Position numbers and translations under genes: made by a program | Notes under the pieces: model-generated | Database searches by the model: none | What the model was told of the DNA's origin: nothing | The model's input: only the letters and a program-made list of their open reading frames with translations | Shown: one piece after another, positions 63,229 to 64,000 of the stretch | Position numbering within the stretch: the stretch's first letter is position 1 | Layout of the letters: the number at the start of each line of letters is the position of its first letter | NCBI RefSeq assembly: GCF_007655005.1 | Contig: NZ_SZVW01000002.1 | Location: 1-64,000, forward strand | DNA from: Streptomyces tibetensis | Lineage (GTDB): Bacteria > Actinomycetota > Actinomycetes > Streptomycetales > Streptomycetaceae | Length of the DNA: 64,000 nucleotides | Reading direction: 5' to 3'

Positions 63229-63825
63229 TCACACCTCGGCTGCGGCCGCCACGCCCTGGGCGCGAAGCCGGTCGGCGAGCCGGCGCAGGGCGCGGGCTCG
63301 CAGCGGTCCCACGGAGCCGCGGGCGATGCCCAGCCGGCGGCTCACCTCGTCGTAGCCGGGCGGGGGGTCCGCGCTGAGCAGGGACAGCAGAGCCCGGTCG
63401 CGGGCGGGCAGCCCGGACAGCGCGAGGAGAACCTCGCAGCGGCGCTCCCGCGCGAGCAGGGCGCCCTCGGGCCCGTGTTCCGCGGCGGGGCGGTCGAGAA
63501 CCGAGCCGTCGCCGACCGGCACGTACCGGCCCGCCTTCCGACCGTGCCTGAGGCTCTCCCGCCGGGCGCAGGTCGTGATCCAGGCGGGGAAGCGGTGCGG
63601 GGAGTGCAGCCGGGCCAGGCTCTGGTACACCCGCAGCCAGGTGAGCTGGTACACCTCCTCGCAGTCGTCGGGGTCGAGGCGGTGCGAGCGGGCCACCGTC
63701 CACACCAGTGGTGAGTACTGCTCGACGAGCGCCGCCCACGCCCGCTGGCTCCCCGCCAGGCAGTGGGCGACGAGTTCGGCGGGGGAAGCGGGGGCGGTGC
63801 GCGGGGCGTCACAGGTACGCGGCAC
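63229..63825 (-). CDS. ECF-type RNA polymerase sigma factor
   Basis: About 198 residues from GTG 63825. Region 2 is WAALVEQYSPLVWTVARSHR and CEEVYQLTWLRVYQSLARLH. Region 4 is LSGLPARDRALLSLLSADPP with the HTH YDEVSRRLGIARGSVGPLRA. It belongs to extracytoplasmic-function-like sigma factors. No anti-sigma gene is seen beside it. The frame stays open to 63972, because a 66-bp segment holding the GGAAGGA-like site and GTG is duplicated just upstream (63825 versus 63891), so the start is uncertain. Confidence 0.85.
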   Translation of the reverse strand: MPRTCDAPRTAPASPAELVAHCLAGSQRAWAALVEQYSPLVWTVARSHRLDPDDCEEVYQLTWLRVYQSLARLHSPHRFPAWITTCARRESLRHGRKAGRYVPVGDGSVLDRPAAEHGPEGALLARERRCEVLLALSGLPARDRALLSLLSADPPPGYDEVSRRLGIARGSVGPLRARALRRLADRLRAQGVAAAAEV

Positions 63826-63940
63826 GGGAGCGGTGTTTCCTTCCAGCCGTCGGGCGACGAGGCCGCCTTCGCCGGCACAGGTACGCGGCACGGGAGCGGT
63901 GTTCCTTCCCGGTGACGGGCGACGAGTGCGCCTTCGCCGG
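63808..63940. repeat. 66-bp tandem duplication at the 5' end of the sigma-factor gene
   Basis: Two copies of a segment beginning ACAGGTACGCGGCACGGGAG (plus strand) at 63811 and 63877, followed by CGGTGTT...CCTTC and, further on, GGGCGACGAG and CGCCTTCGCCGG. Both encode NTAPVPRTC in the sigma frame. The offset is 66 bp (22 codons), so the frame is kept. Confidence 0.75.
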
Positions 63941-64000
63941 GCGGCGGGTGCCGTGCCACGGCACGGCGGCACGGCACCCTTCGAGGGATCTGCGGTGCGT

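Overview
The window is high-GC actinobacterial DNA, almost certainly Streptomyces. The evidence is the third-position G/C bias, the RpoA carboxy-terminal domain ending FVETEQY, SigB/SpoIIE/STAS/RsbW-type partner-switching genes, an IclR-controlled allantoin cluster containing malate synthase, a SWIM/SNF2 pair, a secreted RNase Sa homologue and a secondary-metabolite cluster. The gene-rich core is interrupted by a decayed, accessory-looking left end.

Layout. (1) 1-12.3 kb: the 3' end of an rpoA that is not followed by rplQ, a YihY membrane protein, then a stress-signalling island. The island holds a SigB-type sigma factor, two MEDS-domain regulators, an RsbW-like ATPase, a GAF-SpoIIE phosphatase and STAS antagonists. 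It is mixed with many gene remnants: CBS, STAS, a transketolase split by a 225-bp MITE, SpoIIE, a MocR-type aminotransferase domain and an IS30 transposase. (2) 12.5-15.5 kb: HxlR regulator, SRPBCC protein, LLM oxidoreductase, GNAT acetyltransferase. (3) 16.0-24.3 kb: a compact candidate peptide system. A BTAD regulator, MauE-like protein, thioredoxin-like protein, ABC exporter (with an apparent frameshift) and S26 peptidase converge on a 68-codon gene for a six-cysteine peptide. That peptide gene lies downstream of a MacB-type ABC pair. This is the most promising undescribed system here. (4) 24.4-38.7 kb: SWIM protein, SNF2 helicase, ROK kinase, GntR/Gfo-Idh pair, two-component system, RNase Sa homologue, AIM24 protein, SDR. 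(5) 38.7-45.4 kb: ureide catabolism. Allantoicase and allantoinase are divergent from an AllR-like regulator, with malate synthase nearby; shared DNA motifs link the three transcription units. (6) 45.4-50.5 kb: Rdx protein and HipA-like kinase, a perfect 40-bp tandem array with a G-quadruplex motif in each unit, a CYP152-type P450, a DUF2231-Rieske protein and a DUF1360 protein. (7) 50.5-63.1 kb: a cryptic biosynthetic cluster. A ten-gene minus-strand run encodes three SnoaL-like proteins, an esterase, three ketosynthase-type enzymes, an MFS exporter, a LuxC-type reductase and a cysteine-free LuxE/EhpF-type ligase. It is divergent from TetR, FabG-like and phosphopantetheinyl transferase genes. 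(8) The right end carries an ECF-type sigma factor whose 5' region is tandemly duplicated.

How they work together. In region 3 the parts fit one job: a leader peptide, an exporter, a processing peptidase and a redox pair for disulfide formation. In region 5, allantoin is broken down to glyoxylate, which malate synthase feeds into central metabolism. In region 7, acid activation and reduction (LuxE/LuxC) combined with ketosynthases and no visible carrier protein suggest an aldehyde-derived small molecule. All functions are inferred from sequence motifs and context; no database search was run.
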